Origin: Roseibacillus sp.
GTDB taxonomy: Bacteria > Verrucomicrobiota > Verrucomicrobiia > Verrucomicrobiales > Akkermansiaceae
Length of the DNA: 64,000 nt
Reading direction: 5' to 3'
Assembly (NCBI GenBank): GCA_022448985.1
Contig: JAKVCR010000041.1
Location: 29,094 to 93,093 of the forward strand
Positions within the stretch are counted from its first letter, which is position 1. The number at the start of each line of letters is the position of its first letter. The position numbers and the translations under genes were made by a program. Positions 7,901-16,684 of the stretch are shown here, in pieces. The notes below the pieces were generated by a model that did no database searches, was not told the origin of the DNA, and saw only the letters and a list, made by a program, of their open reading frames with translations.

Positions 7901-10064
7901 GGCAACCCGCTTCAACTGCAACAAGTGTCATGATCATCCCTTCGAGAGATGGACCCAGAACCAGTACTATGAGATCGCAGCCTACTTTTCCAGGGTGAAG
8001 CTGGAAAGAGATGGCAAGAATGCGCCCAAGCAGAATATTGGCGGAACTGCAGTAGAGGGTGCTAAGCCTCTCTACGAGATCGCCAAGGATGCCGGTGAGG
8101 GGGAGATGAAGCACGAACGGACCGGTCAGGTGACCCCACCCGCCTTTCCCTATCTCGTGAAGCATGAGAAGCCCCGGGCCACTCCCGAGAAGGGCACCAC
8201 ACGGCGCGAAGAGCTTGCAGCCTGGATTACGGCGGGTGACAACCAGTTCTTCGGACGAAGTTATGCTAACCGAATCTGGGGTTATCTTCTGGGAACCGGG
8301 GTTATCGAGCCGCTCGATGATATCCGTGCCGGCAATCCTCCGTCGAATCCTGAACTTCTGAACTATCTGACCAAGAAGTTCGTGGAGGGGGGCTTTGATG
8401 TCCGGAAACTCATTGCCGAGATATGCAAGTCACGGACCTATCAACTCTCCCTGGTTACCAACAAATGGAATGAGGACGACCAGATTAACTTCTCCCATGC
8501 CCAGGCACGTCGCCTTCCGGCGGAAGTCCTTTATGATGCGGTCCATGCGGTGACTGGTTCTGCGCCGAAGCTGCAGGCAAAACAGATTGACGCCAAGCAG
8601 GACACCAAGAGCGGATTGCTTGCCACTTTGGGTCGTCCTACCCGGGAAAGTGCCTGCGAGTGTGACCGCGCCAATGATATGCAGCTTAGCGGCGTGATGG
8701 CCCTTCTGAGTGGCCCTGACATTGCGGATGCCATTGCGGATCCCAAGAATGCGATCGCCAAGCTGGTGACTGAGCAGAAGGACGACGCGAAGCTTATCAA
8801 GGAGATCTACCTCCGGGTTCTTAACAGGGAACCGCGACCCTCCGAGGTTGAGGTGGTGCAGGAAAACTGGGCCCTGATTCAGAGTGATCATGAGGCGATG
8901 AAGGCCGAACTGGTGAGACTCGAAAAAGAGTCGGAATCCATTCGCGAGGAGCGGGAAAGCAAGCGCCAGGCAGGTATCGACAAGGCCAAGAAGGATATCA
9001 GTGACTACCAGGCCCAGCGCGATGCGGAGCGTAAGCGCCTGGAGGCGGAGCGGCAGAAAAAGATCGATGGCTTCAAGAAAGCAGTTGTTGATTACGAGGC
9101 GACCCTCCCGGCAAAGGTCGAGGAGTTCGCGGCGAAGGCCAAGGTTGGAGAGATTCCCACGAAGTGGCATCTGATCAGGCCCGCCTCGGTGACCGCTTCT
9201 GATAAATCCAAGGTTGAGATTCTTCCCGATGGTTCTGTAAAGGGAAATGGAGGCGAGCGGGCCTTTGATTATCTGGTTTCCGGGGAAACGAAGCTGAGCA
9301 ATATAACCGGACTGATGATCGAGACGGTTCCGGATCTCGCATTTAACGGAGGTCCGGGTCTGAGCAAGGATGGGAACATGGTGATTACCGAGGTGCAGGC
9401 TCGGTGGCAGGCCAAGGCAGGGGGTTCCGAGGGAAAGGGAATCGTTTTTGCAGATGCAAAGGCGACCTTCACACAGAATGGCTTTGACGTGAAGCGCACC
9501 TTTGATGGCAATCTGGATGGGGGAAACAAGGGATGGGCGCTTGCGGGCACAAATTTGCAGATCCCGCAGCGGGCGGTATTCAAGTTGAAGGAACCCGCGG
9601 CGGGCGATTCAGAAAACGGAGCGACTCTCACGGTGGGCGTGCTGTGTCGTTTCAAGAGTCATCCGGTAGGGCGTTTCCGTGTATATGTCACAACAGACGC
9701 TGATCCTCTGAACTTTGGAATCCCTTTCCATATCGCCGATGCGTTCGGCAAGGGGGCGGGGCAGCGTAGCGAAGAGGAGAAGAAACTCCTCTCGGCATGG
9801 GTCGGTGAGAGTGATACGGAACTCCAGAAACGCCGCTGGGCCGCAAAAGGGCCATTTCCGCCGATTCCGGCCGGCAAGAAGATGGAGGAACTGAACAAGG
9901 CCCTTAAATACGCGGAAATGCCTATTGAGGAGGATCCCCGGCTCATCAGATTCCGCAAGGATCTGGAAATCAGTGCCAGGCAGGCCAAGAATCCCCGGCT
10001 TACCGCTGCCCAGGACCTCACTTGGGCATTGATTAACAACCCCTCTTTCCTGTTTAATCACTAA
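4938..10064 (+). CDS. Giant exported cytochrome c / WD40 / Ig-like / DUF1549-DUF1553 protein
   Basis: The 1708-residue protein starts with a signal peptide (ATG 4938 or 4947). A Planctomycete-type cytochrome domain follows with haem motif C54QGC57H58. WD40-like repeats fill about 155-480 (several copies of FSPDGxxLA). Bacterial Ig-like stretches flank a second cytochrome-like segment with C644DAGTC649H650. Then comes a DUF1549 domain from about 835 containing C994NKC997H998, a DUF1553 domain at about 1090-1290, and a highly charged coiled coil near 1318-1390. The last 300 residues resemble a carbohydrate-binding-like beta domain. Such proteins are typical of Planctomycetes and Verrucomicrobia and are usually paired with a DUF1501 protein, as here 20 bases downstream. 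A role in extracytoplasmic polysaccharide degradation or redox chemistry is widely assumed but unproven. Confidence 0.9.
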   Translation: MPMRQMHGFLSSLALIATAIFSVDYVHGAEGEGDASSRPVSYWNDIRPLMQASCQGCHQPAKSKGDYVLTDVKRLIAGGESGEAAVLPGKPGQSFLLEQITPGENGKAEMPPRDKALHETEIALIKRWISEGAVDDTPENAFQKYDMKNPPLYAVPPVVTSMDYSPDGSLLAVAGFHEVLVHKADGSELVARLVGLAERIESVAFSPDGTMLAVTGGLPGRMGEVQIWDVAKKALKVSAPVTYDTVYGAAWSPDSKLVSFGCSDNTLRAIQVSDGKQVLFMGGHNDWVLDSVFSRDGKQVISVGRDMTAKHTEVETERLIDNLTSITPGELKGGIAAVAGHPSKDEVLVGGSDGQPQIFRLKRQTARKIGDNANVVRKFPRMPGRIWDLSFNRDGKRAAGVSSLNGRGTITIYHSDYDSAIPGDIKKIFNKTPNGGEKQKLEEYWAREVKVLHTINVPETEMFSLAFAPDGKTLAAAGADGKVRFIEVENGKVRGDFVPVEVEGSEVASQRKVGEKKPLNRKRGKRAELGEREISADEISSLTLEPADIVFDKSNQYVQILVTATLKQGGAADVTRQVSTAVVDGLLEVSARGRVQPIKDGEGTLSVSLGNHKAEAKVVVTNVKKPYTPDYVRDVKPVISRMGCDAGTCHGAKDGKNGFKLSLRGYDPIFDVRAFSDDISARRVNYASPDDSLMLLKATGAVPHEGQQVTQPHSEYYQIIREWIANGSNLADPKPVVKSIKVSPKNPVIQEVGGQQQIRVVATYLDGSMRDVTRESFLESANQDVAIHDDYGLMTTLRRGEAPVLARYEGAYAATTLTVMGDRSGFEWVEQPAWGEIDKHVAAKWQRMKILPSGLCSDEEFFRRIYLDLTGLPPKPLQLKLFLADPTDSKSKREEVIDDLIGSPEFVQHWTNKWADMLMVNSKFLGGEGAKIYREWIRKEVEANTPYDAFVRKILTASGSNKENPPASYFKIHRKPDLLMENTTHLFLATRFNCNKCHDHPFERWTQNQYYEIAAYFSRVKLERDGKNAPKQNIGGTAVEGAKPLYEIAKDAGEGEMKHERTGQVTPPAFPYLVKHEKPRATPEKGTTRREELAAWITAGDNQFFGRSYANRIWGYLLGTGVIEPLDDIRAGNPPSNPELLNYLTKKFVEGGFDVRKLIAEICKSRTYQLSLVTNKWNEDDQINFSHAQARRLPAEVLYDAVHAVTGSAPKLQAKQIDAKQDTKSGLLATLGRPTRESACECDRANDMQLSGVMALLSGPDIADAIADPKNAIAKLVTEQKDDAKLIKEIYLRVLNREPRPSEVEVVQENWALIQSDHEAMKAELVRLEKESESIREERESKRQAGIDKAKKDISDYQAQRDAERKRLEAERQKKIDGFKKAVVDYEATLPAKVEEFAAKAKVGEIPTKWHLIRPASVTASDKSKVEILPDGSVKGNGGERAFDYLVSGETKLSNITGLMIETVPDLAFNGGPGLSKDGNMVITEVQARWQAKAGGSEGKGIVFADAKATFTQNGFDVKRTFDGNLDGGNKGWALAGTNLQIPQRAVFKLKEPAAGDSENGATLTVGVLCRFKSHPVGRFRVYVTTDADPLNFGIPFHIADAFGKGAGQRSEEEKKLLSAWVGESDTELQKRRWAAKGPFPPIPAGKKMEELNKALKYAEMPIEEDPRLIRFRKDLEISARQAKNPRLTAAQDLTWALINNPSFLFNH

Positions 10065-10084
10065 AGTAACCATGTGGGTCAGGG

Positions 10085-11581
10085 ATGACCCGCGCCACCA
10101 GACTTAAGAATATGTTCCGTATCAAAGGTGCAAAGGGTCGCGATCTCTGCGATTCCCATCTCGGCCACACCCGTCGTGACTTCCTCCGAGTCGGAGGAGC
10201 TGGCATGATGGGAATGTCTCTCAATAATATCCTAGCAGCGCAGGACCAGTCGGAGGCCAGTCCGCATGCAGGCAAAGATGGCTGGGGTAAGGCCAAGAGT
10301 GTTATCCTGCTTTACCTGCAGGGTGGACCGAGTCACCTCGACCTGTGGGATCCCAAGGAAAACGTTCCGGACAAGATCCGCTCCGCCTTCAAGACCATTC
10401 CAACCAAGATCCCCGGGATCCACTTTACCGAGATCCTGCCTCAGCTCGCAAAGGTCAACGACAAGTTCACAACGATTCGTTCGATGAGCTACACCCCGAA
10501 CGGGCTCTTCAATCACACTGCGGCGATCTACCAGATCATGACGGGCTATACCACTGACAAGGTGAGCCCGTCCGGCCAGCTTGAGCCGCCCTCGCCGAAG
10601 GACTTTCCTAATTTTGGTTCCAACATCATCCGAATCAAGCCCACTGACGAGCCCATGCTTCCTTTCGTCATGCTGCCCCGTCCGCTCCAGGAGAGCAATG
10701 TAGTGGGCAAGGGGGGTACCGCTGGTTTCCTGGGCAAGGCCTACGATCCATACTACCTCTATCCTCCAGGGGACGACATGAAGATGAACAAGATGGACGG
10801 AATCAATGTGGAAGACCTTCAGCTCCGTCCGGAGGTGTTTTCTACCCGCCTCCGTCGCCGTGCGAAGTTACGTCAGACGATTGAGGACCAGATGCCTGCC
10901 ATTGATAAGGCCGTTGAGAAATACAATCTGGATAATTACTACGAGCAGGCCTTGAACCTGATCGTTTCAGGTAAGGCTCGTGAGGCATTTGACCTGGATA
11001 TGGAGAGCGATGGCCTGCGCGATCGTTATGGGCGTAATACCTTTGGGCAGAGTTGCCTTTTGGCCCGTCGCCTCGTGGAAGCGGGGACTCGCGTGGTTGA
11101 GGTGGTCTGGCCTAAGGTGGCCAACTCCGATAACCACTCATGGGATCACCACAAAGATCTCAGCAAGCGTATGAAAAATCAATCTGGTCCCATGTTGGAT
11201 GGTGGACTGGCCACTCTCTTTGAGGACCTGGATGAGCGGGGCATGCTTGACGAGACCCTGGTAGTGGCCATTGGCGAATTTGGGCGTGCGCCTGAGAAGG
11301 GCGTGAGCACCTCCGGGAATGGTAATAGTGCGGATGGGCGTGATCACTGGCCCTACTGCTATACTTCTGTCATAGGGGGAGCGGGAATCAAGCGTGGCTA
11401 CGTGCACGGCAAATCGGACAAGACTGGTTCCGCCCCGGTCGAGCTTCCGGTCCACCCGAGTGAGGTTCTGGCCACCATCTATCACAGCGTGGGAATTGAT
11501 CCGGAGACTGTTGTCCTCAATCACCTCAACCAGCCACGTGAACTGGTTAAGGCCCAGGCTGTGGAAAAGCTCTTTGCATAG
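10085..11581 (+). CDS. DUF1501 family protein, Tat-exported
   Basis: The 498-residue protein has a twin-arginine signal ([18 protein letters not shown]) starting about 27 residues in. It is then a DUF1501 protein of the alkaline-phosphatase/sulfatase-like fold: [32 protein letters not shown] and [13 protein letters not shown] are diagnostic. It follows the giant DUF1549/DUF1553 gene by 20 bases. This pairing is near-universal in these phyla and indicates a functional couple, probably acting in the periplasm. AGGG directly precedes the ATG. Substrate and exact reaction are unknown. Confidence 0.92.
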   Translation: MTRATRLKNMFRIKGAKGRDLCDSHLGHTRRDFLRVGGAGMMGMSLNNILAAQDQSEASPHAGKDGWGKAKSVILLYLQGGPSHLDLWDPKENVPDKIRSAFKTIPTKIPGIHFTEILPQLAKVNDKFTTIRSMSYTPNGLFNHTAAIYQIMTGYTTDKVSPSGQLEPPSPKDFPNFGSNIIRIKPTDEPMLPFVMLPRPLQESNVVGKGGTAGFLGKAYDPYYLYPPGDDMKMNKMDGINVEDLQLRPEVFSTRLRRRAKLRQTIEDQMPAIDKAVEKYNLDNYYEQALNLIVSGKAREAFDLDMESDGLRDRYGRNTFGQSCLLARRLVEAGTRVVEVVWPKVANSDNHSWDHHKDLSKRMKNQSGPMLDGGLATLFEDLDERGMLDETLVVAIGEFGRAPEKGVSTSGNGNSADGRDHWPYCYTSVIGGAGIKRGYVHGKSDKTGSAPVELPVHPSEVLATIYHSVGIDPETVVLNHLNQPRELVKAQAVEKLFA

Positions 11582-11602
11582 GGAGAGCCTGGAACAGGCC
11601 GC

Positions 11603-11638
11603 GGTCCCGGAGATGAAGGATTCCTGCAGCCGGGGACC
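11603..11638. terminator. Possible bidirectional terminator hairpin
   Basis: GGTCCCGG (11603-11610) can pair with CCGGGGACC (11630-11638) with one bulged base. It sits between the ends of two convergent genes (DUF1501 and mrp). There is no clear T-run on either side, so this is a structural suggestion only. A smaller 5-bp hairpin, GCCTG-gaa-CAGGC, lies just before it at 11587-11599. Confidence 0.35.
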
Positions 11639-11659
11639 TGACTTTGGGTGGGGTTAAAT

Positions 11660-12709
11660 TTACCCACTGGGGACAGGTAGGGCCTCGGCGGCCTGTCGAA
11701 ACGCTGCTGAAATCGGCGATTTGACCGGGTCCAGTAAGGCCACCGGTTCTCCCTCGTCACAGCGTTCACGAGTACCAGGATCGATGGGAATCTGAGCCAA
11801 GAGGGGAACGCCCATCAGTTCGGCCTCGCGCTGCCCTCCTCCTTTGCCAAAGAGGTGGTATCTTGTGCCATGCTCACACTCGAACCAGGACATGTTCTCG
11901 ATTAACCCGAGGATTCCCACATTCACTTTGGCGAACATGCTGATGGCCTTACGGGCATCGATGAGGGCTACTTCCTGGGGAGTAGTGACTACGACTGCAC
12001 CATCAAGGGCAATGGTTTGCACGATAGTGAGCTGAATGTCACCTGTCCCCGGTGGGAGATCGAGAACGAGGACATCGAGTTCACCCCAGGCGACCTCCTT
12101 GAGGAACTGCTGGGTATAACGGGTGGCAAGAGGGCCCCGCACGATGACCGGGGCATCATCTCCAAGGAGGAACCCCATAGACATCAATTTGATGCCATGG
12201 GCTTCGATGGGAATGATGCGCTCCCTCGAGTCGGCCCTGGGCTGTTGGTCGGTGGCTCCGAACATATGGGCAATGGAAGGACCGTAGAGATCGCAGTCGC
12301 AGAGCCCAACTTTCAGTCCCTGTTTTGAGAGGCTGACGGCAAGATTTGCCGAAACCGTGGATTTGCCCACTCCCCCCTTGCCAGAAGCGATGGCAATTAC
12401 CCGCTTTACACCGGGTATGGACTGCTTTCCGCCGACTCCACCGGGGGTGCTGGGAGCTCCCGGTGGATCCTCGATATTGATTGTGACCTGCACATTTTCG
12501 GAGGCGCCAGCCATCTCGTCGAGGGCCTCGTGACAGTCCTTGAAAATCTGTTCAGGAACCTTGGGATCGCGGGTTTGTATCTCTATGCCCACTGCGACCA
12601 CTCCATTTTTGATCGAGATCGATTTTACCAGGCCGAAGGAGATGATGTCGCGGGAAAATCCCGGGTACCGGACAACAGAGAGAGCGTTGCGGATGGCGTC
12701 TTCGGTCAT
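11660..12709 (-). CDS. mrp: Mrp/ApbC-type iron-sulfur cluster carrier ATPase
   Basis: The 349-residue cytosolic P-loop ATPase has an N-terminal DUF59/MIP18-like domain (about 1-85), a Gly/Pro linker, and then the deviant Walker A motif SGKGGVGKST near 110, DLPPGTGDIQLT, and VVTTPQEVALIDARKA. The family assembles or transfers Fe-S clusters to apoproteins. The site that in many homologues reads CPHCG reads MSWFECEHGTRYH here, so only one of the two cysteines that bridge a cluster in the dimer is kept. It is followed on the opposite strand by the DUF1501 gene; rpoN lies 182 bases upstream on the same strand. Confidence 0.92.
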   Translation of the reverse strand: MTEDAIRNALSVVRYPGFSRDIISFGLVKSISIKNGVVAVGIEIQTRDPKVPEQIFKDCHEALDEMAGASENVQVTINIEDPPGAPSTPGGVGGKQSIPGVKRVIAIASGKGGVGKSTVSANLAVSLSKQGLKVGLCDCDLYGPSIAHMFGATDQQPRADSRERIIPIEAHGIKLMSMGFLLGDDAPVIVRGPLATRYTQQFLKEVAWGELDVLVLDLPPGTGDIQLTIVQTIALDGAVVVTTPQEVALIDARKAISMFAKVNVGILGLIENMSWFECEHGTRYHLFGKGGGQREAELMGVPLLAQIPIDPGTRERCDEGEPVALLDPVKSPISAAFRQAAEALPVPSG

Positions 12710-12891
12710 GTGTGGGGATGAGGGTTGTCGGTGGTCTCTGCAGAGTTGTCAAATCTTCCACGGTGGAGAGTTGAGAATTTGAAGACCTCGGCGCCTTCAG
12801 CCTATTCTCAGGGCGAGGGGTTATCCTGCGTGAGAGGGGAAAGGAGGATCCCTGGAATGAATCTTCTCTTTTACGGAGAGTTGGGCAGAGC

Positions 12892-14283
12892 TCAAAAACT
12901 TCTCCGGAGATGACTGGGCAGGATATTGAGTTGCTCGCGGTACTTTGCCACGGTGCGGCGGGCCACCTTGATCCCCTGTTGGGCGAGGGCCTTCTGAATG
13001 GCCGCATCCGACAGAGGTTTGTGCCGATCCTCGGAATCGACGATGGACTGAATGGCCTCCCGAACTCCTTCATTGGAGACCGAATTGCCTTGTGAGGTTG
13101 TGTAACCGGTGGAGAAGAAGCGGCGTAACTCCATTACGCCGTGGGGAGTGCGGGCGTGTTTTCCAGCTACAGCTCGCGAAACAGTAGCAGGGTGCACTCC
13201 GATCGTATCCGCAATTTCATTCATGGTCAGGGGTTTGAGGCTGCGCGGACCGTATTCAAGAAACTCCCCCTGGCGCCTGATAATTTCCTCCGAGATGGCG
13301 AGAATAGTGGTCTGACGCTGGTCAAGGGCTTTGATGAGAGTGCGGCCTTCCCGCAGTTGATTGCGCAAATAAGTGCGCAGTTTTCGGTCCGGACTGGTAG
13401 CCACAAGGTCCTTGTACGTGTCACTAAGTCGAAGGCGAGGAAGGTATTCATTAGTGAGCAGGGCAGTCCACTCACCGTCGTCGTTCTTTTCAAATGAGAC
13501 GTCAGGGATGATGTAGGGATTACCCGAAGGATCAAAGGAGGTTCCCGGAGCAGGATCAAGTTGAGCGATATGATCAGCGGCCTCCACTACCTCCTCCACG
13601 CTTACACTGAGAGCCTGCGCTATCTTCGGGTAGTGTTTACGAGCCAGTTCATTGAGATGGCTTTCGACGATACGAAACTCCAGGGAGTTAAGTCGGTCAG
13701 AGCGATGCAACTGAACGAGGAGAGACTCCCGGAGATCATCCACTGCGATTCCCGGAGGATCCAAACTCTGGAGGATGGTCTTGGCACGTTCAAGGTCGTC
13801 AACGGGGATGCCCAGGCGGAGACCGACTTCCGATAGTGAGTCATCGAAATATCCGCGTTCGTCCATGTTTCCGATCAGAGCCACCGCGGCTGTTCGCATT
13901 TCGGGGGTCGGGGCGGAGAGATTGAGTTGGTCGACGAGGTGTTGCTGAAGGGTTTCCGGTGCGACTATGGAGCTATAAAGGTGTTGTCGGCGCTCTTCGT
14001 CCTCCCGGGAGGATCCATTGGTGCGTCGTTCCATGATCGCGATTTCACGGATGTCATCGTCGGGTGATTCCCAAAGTTGATCCGAGTCCGTTTCCTTAGG
14101 GTCCAGTTCGTCCAGGGAGAGAGTCGTCGCATCGTGTTCAAGGACCGGGTTGGTCTCCAGAAACTGTTGCAGGAACTGCTGCAACTCGAGGGTATTGGCC
14201 TGCAGGATCTCCAGACTCTGGCGCATCTGGGGCGCGAGTGTCTGCGTCTGAGTGAGACTCTGATTAACGGAAGGGCCTGGCAT
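12892..14283 (-). CDS. rpoN: RNA polymerase sigma-54 factor
   Basis: This is a full-length 463-residue sigma-54. Region I is Gln- and Leu-rich (LAPQMRQSLEILQ, LELQQFLQQFLE). It is followed by an acidic region II, the core-binding domain (IGNMDERGYFDD, LQSLDPPGIAVDDLRE), the HTH region (TIGVHPATVSRAVAGK) and the RpoN box ARRTVAKYRE close to the C-terminus. It directs transcription from -24/-12 promoters and needs an NtrC-type activator; one is encoded at 57804-59192. The ATG at 14283 fits the family start exactly. Confidence 0.97.
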   Translation of the reverse strand: MPGPSVNQSLTQTQTLAPQMRQSLEILQANTLELQQFLQQFLETNPVLEHDATTLSLDELDPKETDSDQLWESPDDDIREIAIMERRTNGSSREDEERRQHLYSSIVAPETLQQHLVDQLNLSAPTPEMRTAAVALIGNMDERGYFDDSLSEVGLRLGIPVDDLERAKTILQSLDPPGIAVDDLRESLLVQLHRSDRLNSLEFRIVESHLNELARKHYPKIAQALSVSVEEVVEAADHIAQLDPAPGTSFDPSGNPYIIPDVSFEKNDDGEWTALLTNEYLPRLRLSDTYKDLVATSPDRKLRTYLRNQLREGRTLIKALDQRQTTILAISEEIIRRQGEFLEYGPRSLKPLTMNEIADTIGVHPATVSRAVAGKHARTPHGVMELRRFFSTGYTTSQGNSVSNEGVREAIQSIVDSEDRHKPLSDAAIQKALAQQGIKVARRTVAKYREQLNILPSHLRRSF

Positions 14284-14499
14284 TGCGTTCTGAGCTGCCT
14301 AATCAGGATGGCAGGTCTTTGCGCAGACGCGAGCGTTTTTGTAGCAGGTTCCGTGCCAATATGAGCAACTTTATCTATTTCCTTTGAAGGCAGGGCATTT
14401 GGAATGTATCGCTTCAGAAATCATCTAGGTTTGCCGGAGGGGACCAGGATCCGGGGTATGGGGGCTTGAGTTTTCAATGATTCCGCCTACCTCATCGCC

Positions 14500-15114
14500 A
14501 TGCACCGTGAGACCGGTATCGATTTTCCGGAAACTGAATTTGACGGCTTGATATTTGATCTGGATGGGACGTTGGTTGATACCATGCCCGCGCATTTTGA
14601 GTCGTGGTGCTCAGCCCTCGCGCAATTTGGGGCTCCTGGGATTCTTGAAGAGGATGTCTTTTACGCGATGGGAGGGCGTCCTGCCCACGACATCGTGAAA
14701 GATTTGAATGGGGAGCATGGTTTGAGTCTCGACCCCTTCGCTATCCGCTTCGCTAAAAGGGAGCACTTTTTGAACAATCTGGAGAATGTTAAGCTCATTG
14801 AGGAAGTGGCGAGCTATCTCAAGTCTCATGTGGGAAAGGTCCCCATTGCGGTAGCCACTGGGTCATCCCGGATCGCGGCCGAGCGTACGCTGCAGAAGGT
14901 GGGGCTGAGCGATCTTGTCGACGAGGTAGTGACATCCGATGAGGTGCCCAGTGGAAAGCCTGCTCCCGATGTCTACCTTGAGGCGGCTTCCCGAATCGGA
15001 GTAGAGCCGGGGCGTTGTCTGGTCTTTGAAGATGCAAGGGCTGGCATCATCGCTGCGCAGTCTGCGGGGATGCAGGTGGTGGTCGTCCCGGCTCCTGTGC
15101 GCGTAGTAGGGTGA
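14500..15114 (+). CDS. HAD-family phosphatase, beta-phosphoglucomutase-like
   Basis: The 204-residue cytosolic HAD hydrolase has all four motifs: FDLDGTLVDT (motif I), AVATGSSR (II), KPAPDVYLEA (III) and VFEDARAGI (IV). A helical cap lies between motifs I and II (subfamily I, beta-PGM/YqaB type). It probably dephosphorylates a small sugar phosphate or related metabolite; the substrate cannot be read from the sequence. The start has no Shine-Dalgarno. It precedes guaB by 74 bases, with a hairpin between them. Confidence 0.88.
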   Translation: MHRETGIDFPETEFDGLIFDLDGTLVDTMPAHFESWCSALAQFGAPGILEEDVFYAMGGRPAHDIVKDLNGEHGLSLDPFAIRFAKREHFLNNLENVKLIEEVASYLKSHVGKVPIAVATGSSRIAAERTLQKVGLSDLVDEVVTSDEVPSGKPAPDVYLEAASRIGVEPGRCLVFEDARAGIIAAQSAGMQVVVVPAPVRVVG

Positions 15115-15134
15115 ATTTTAGAGGGCAAAAATTT

Positions 15135-15155
15135 ATTAGGCGTCTTTCGCCTAAT
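15135..15155 (+). promoter_or_regulatory. Perfect 8-bp hairpin in the guaB leader
   Basis: ATTAGGCG (15135-15142) and CGCCTAAT (15148-15155) form a perfect stem with loop TCTTT, 40 bases before the guaB ATG. TTAGGC occurs again just after it (15155-15160). The lack of a following T-run argues against a simple terminator of the HAD gene. An operator or leader element for guaB-guaA is possible. Confidence 0.4.
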
Positions 15156-15188
15156 TAGGCTTGCTAACGCGATGTAGCCTCTATTGAC

Positions 15189-16649
15189 TTGCCTATGGCG
15201 GATTTGACTCTTGGGCTGTCTTTTGATGACGTCCTTCTAGTGCCCAGGAAGAGTGAGGTTTTACCCACGGATGCACAGCTTGATACGGAGCTTACCGAAA
15301 AAATCCCTCTCAAGATCCCTGTCCTCTCCGCGGCCATGGATACGGTTTCAGAGTCGGAGCTTGCGGTTGCTCTCGCCCGCGAGGGTGGGATGGCAGTGAT
15401 TCATCGGGCCTGTTCGGTGGAGGAGGAAGCAGCGATGGTCTCCCGCGTCAAGCGTTCGGAGAGCGCGGTCATACAGCAACCGATGACAGTGAGGAGCGAT
15501 ACTACCATCGCCGATCTCAAGAACATCATGGAGGAACAGGGTTTCTCCGGATTTCCGGTGTTGGATGAAGAAGGGGTCCTGGTTGGAATGGTGACGGGAC
15601 GGGATATTCGTCACTTTGCCGACGATGCAGCCCGGGTGGGTGATGTCATGACCCGGGGGGACAAATTGGTTACGGGTGCTCCTGATACCACTCCGGAGGC
15701 AGCGAGGAGGATCCTCTACGAACACCGGATTGAAAAACTACCCTTGGTTGACTCCGGGGGACGGTTGGTGGGATTGATCACCGGTGGCGACATTGAAAAG
15801 CAGATCACTTTCGTGGATGCGGCCAAGGATCCGAATGGCCAGCTGCGGTGTGGGGCCGCTATCGGAGTGGGAGCTGAGTGGAGGGAGCGCGCGCAGGCGG
15901 TGATTGAGGCCGGGGCGGACGCTCTCTTCATTGACGCGGCGACGGGTCATACCTCGCGCGTTCTTCAGGTCGTGGAGGCGTTAGCGACTCTTTCGGATCG
16001 GCCGGTGGTTGCTGGTAACGTGGTGACGGAGAAGGGTGCCCGCGACCTCGTTTCGGCAGGAGCTCGGGCCGTCAAAGTTGGAGTGGGCCCGGGATCAATC
16101 TGCACTACCCGTGTGATTGCCGGGGTAGGTATGCCGCAGTTTACCGCAATTCAGAATGTGGCTCCGTGGTGTCGGGAGAATGGTGTGTGCGTGATCGCGG
16201 ATGGAGGAGTTCGCTACTCGGGCGATATCGTAAAGGCGCTGGCGGCTGGGGCGGATATAGTCATGCTGGGCTCGCTCCTGGCGGGTACCCGGGAGAGCCC
16301 AGGCCTTACTGTTCATTTTCAGGGACGTCGCTTCAAGACCTACCGGGGCATGGGATCGCTGGGCGCCATGATGAAGGGCTCCGGCGACCGCTACGGACAG
16401 GGAGCAAGTGGCAAGTTGGTGGCTGAAGGGGTCGAGGGTCGGGTGCCCTACAAGGGACCGCTGGCTGATGTGGTCTATCAGCTTATGGGTGGGCTCAGAT
16501 CCGGGATGGGATACCTAGGTGCGGAAAATCTGCAACTTCTACGGTCGCAGAGTGAGTTCGTACGGATTACGCCGGGCGGCTTACGAGAGAGTCATACCCA
16601 CGACATTGTCATCACGCAGGAACCCACGAATTACCAGCCGATCAGTTAG
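15189..16649 (+). CDS. guaB: IMP dehydrogenase
   Basis: This 486-residue enzyme oxidises IMP to XMP with NAD+, the committed step of GMP synthesis. It begins [17 protein letters not shown]. It contains a tandem CBS (Bateman) domain at about 95-205, the catalytic loop [13 protein letters not shown] with the active-site Cys, and the Gly-rich IMP-phosphate site ([21 protein letters not shown]). ATG at 15189 and ATG at 15195 are both possible. guaA follows 35 bases later, an arrangement consistent with a guaBA operon. Confidence 0.97.
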   Translation: MPMADLTLGLSFDDVLLVPRKSEVLPTDAQLDTELTEKIPLKIPVLSAAMDTVSESELAVALAREGGMAVIHRACSVEEEAAMVSRVKRSESAVIQQPMTVRSDTTIADLKNIMEEQGFSGFPVLDEEGVLVGMVTGRDIRHFADDAARVGDVMTRGDKLVTGAPDTTPEAARRILYEHRIEKLPLVDSGGRLVGLITGGDIEKQITFVDAAKDPNGQLRCGAAIGVGAEWRERAQAVIEAGADALFIDAATGHTSRVLQVVEALATLSDRPVVAGNVVTEKGARDLVSAGARAVKVGVGPGSICTTRVIAGVGMPQFTAIQNVAPWCRENGVCVIADGGVRYSGDIVKALAAGADIVMLGSLLAGTRESPGLTVHFQGRRFKTYRGMGSLGAMMKGSGDRYGQGASGKLVAEGVEGRVPYKGPLADVVYQLMGGLRSGMGYLGAENLQLLRSQSEFVRITPGGLRESHTHDIVITQEPTNYQPIS

Positions 16650-16684
16650 GAGATCAGCTGGAGAGAGGCATCGCCACCCCGCTC

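Noticed and set aside
8430..9170. 246-codon minus-strand frame inside the giant cytochrome gene
   Set aside because: It is a shadow of the coding strand, which shows clear DUF1553 and coiled-coil sequence there.
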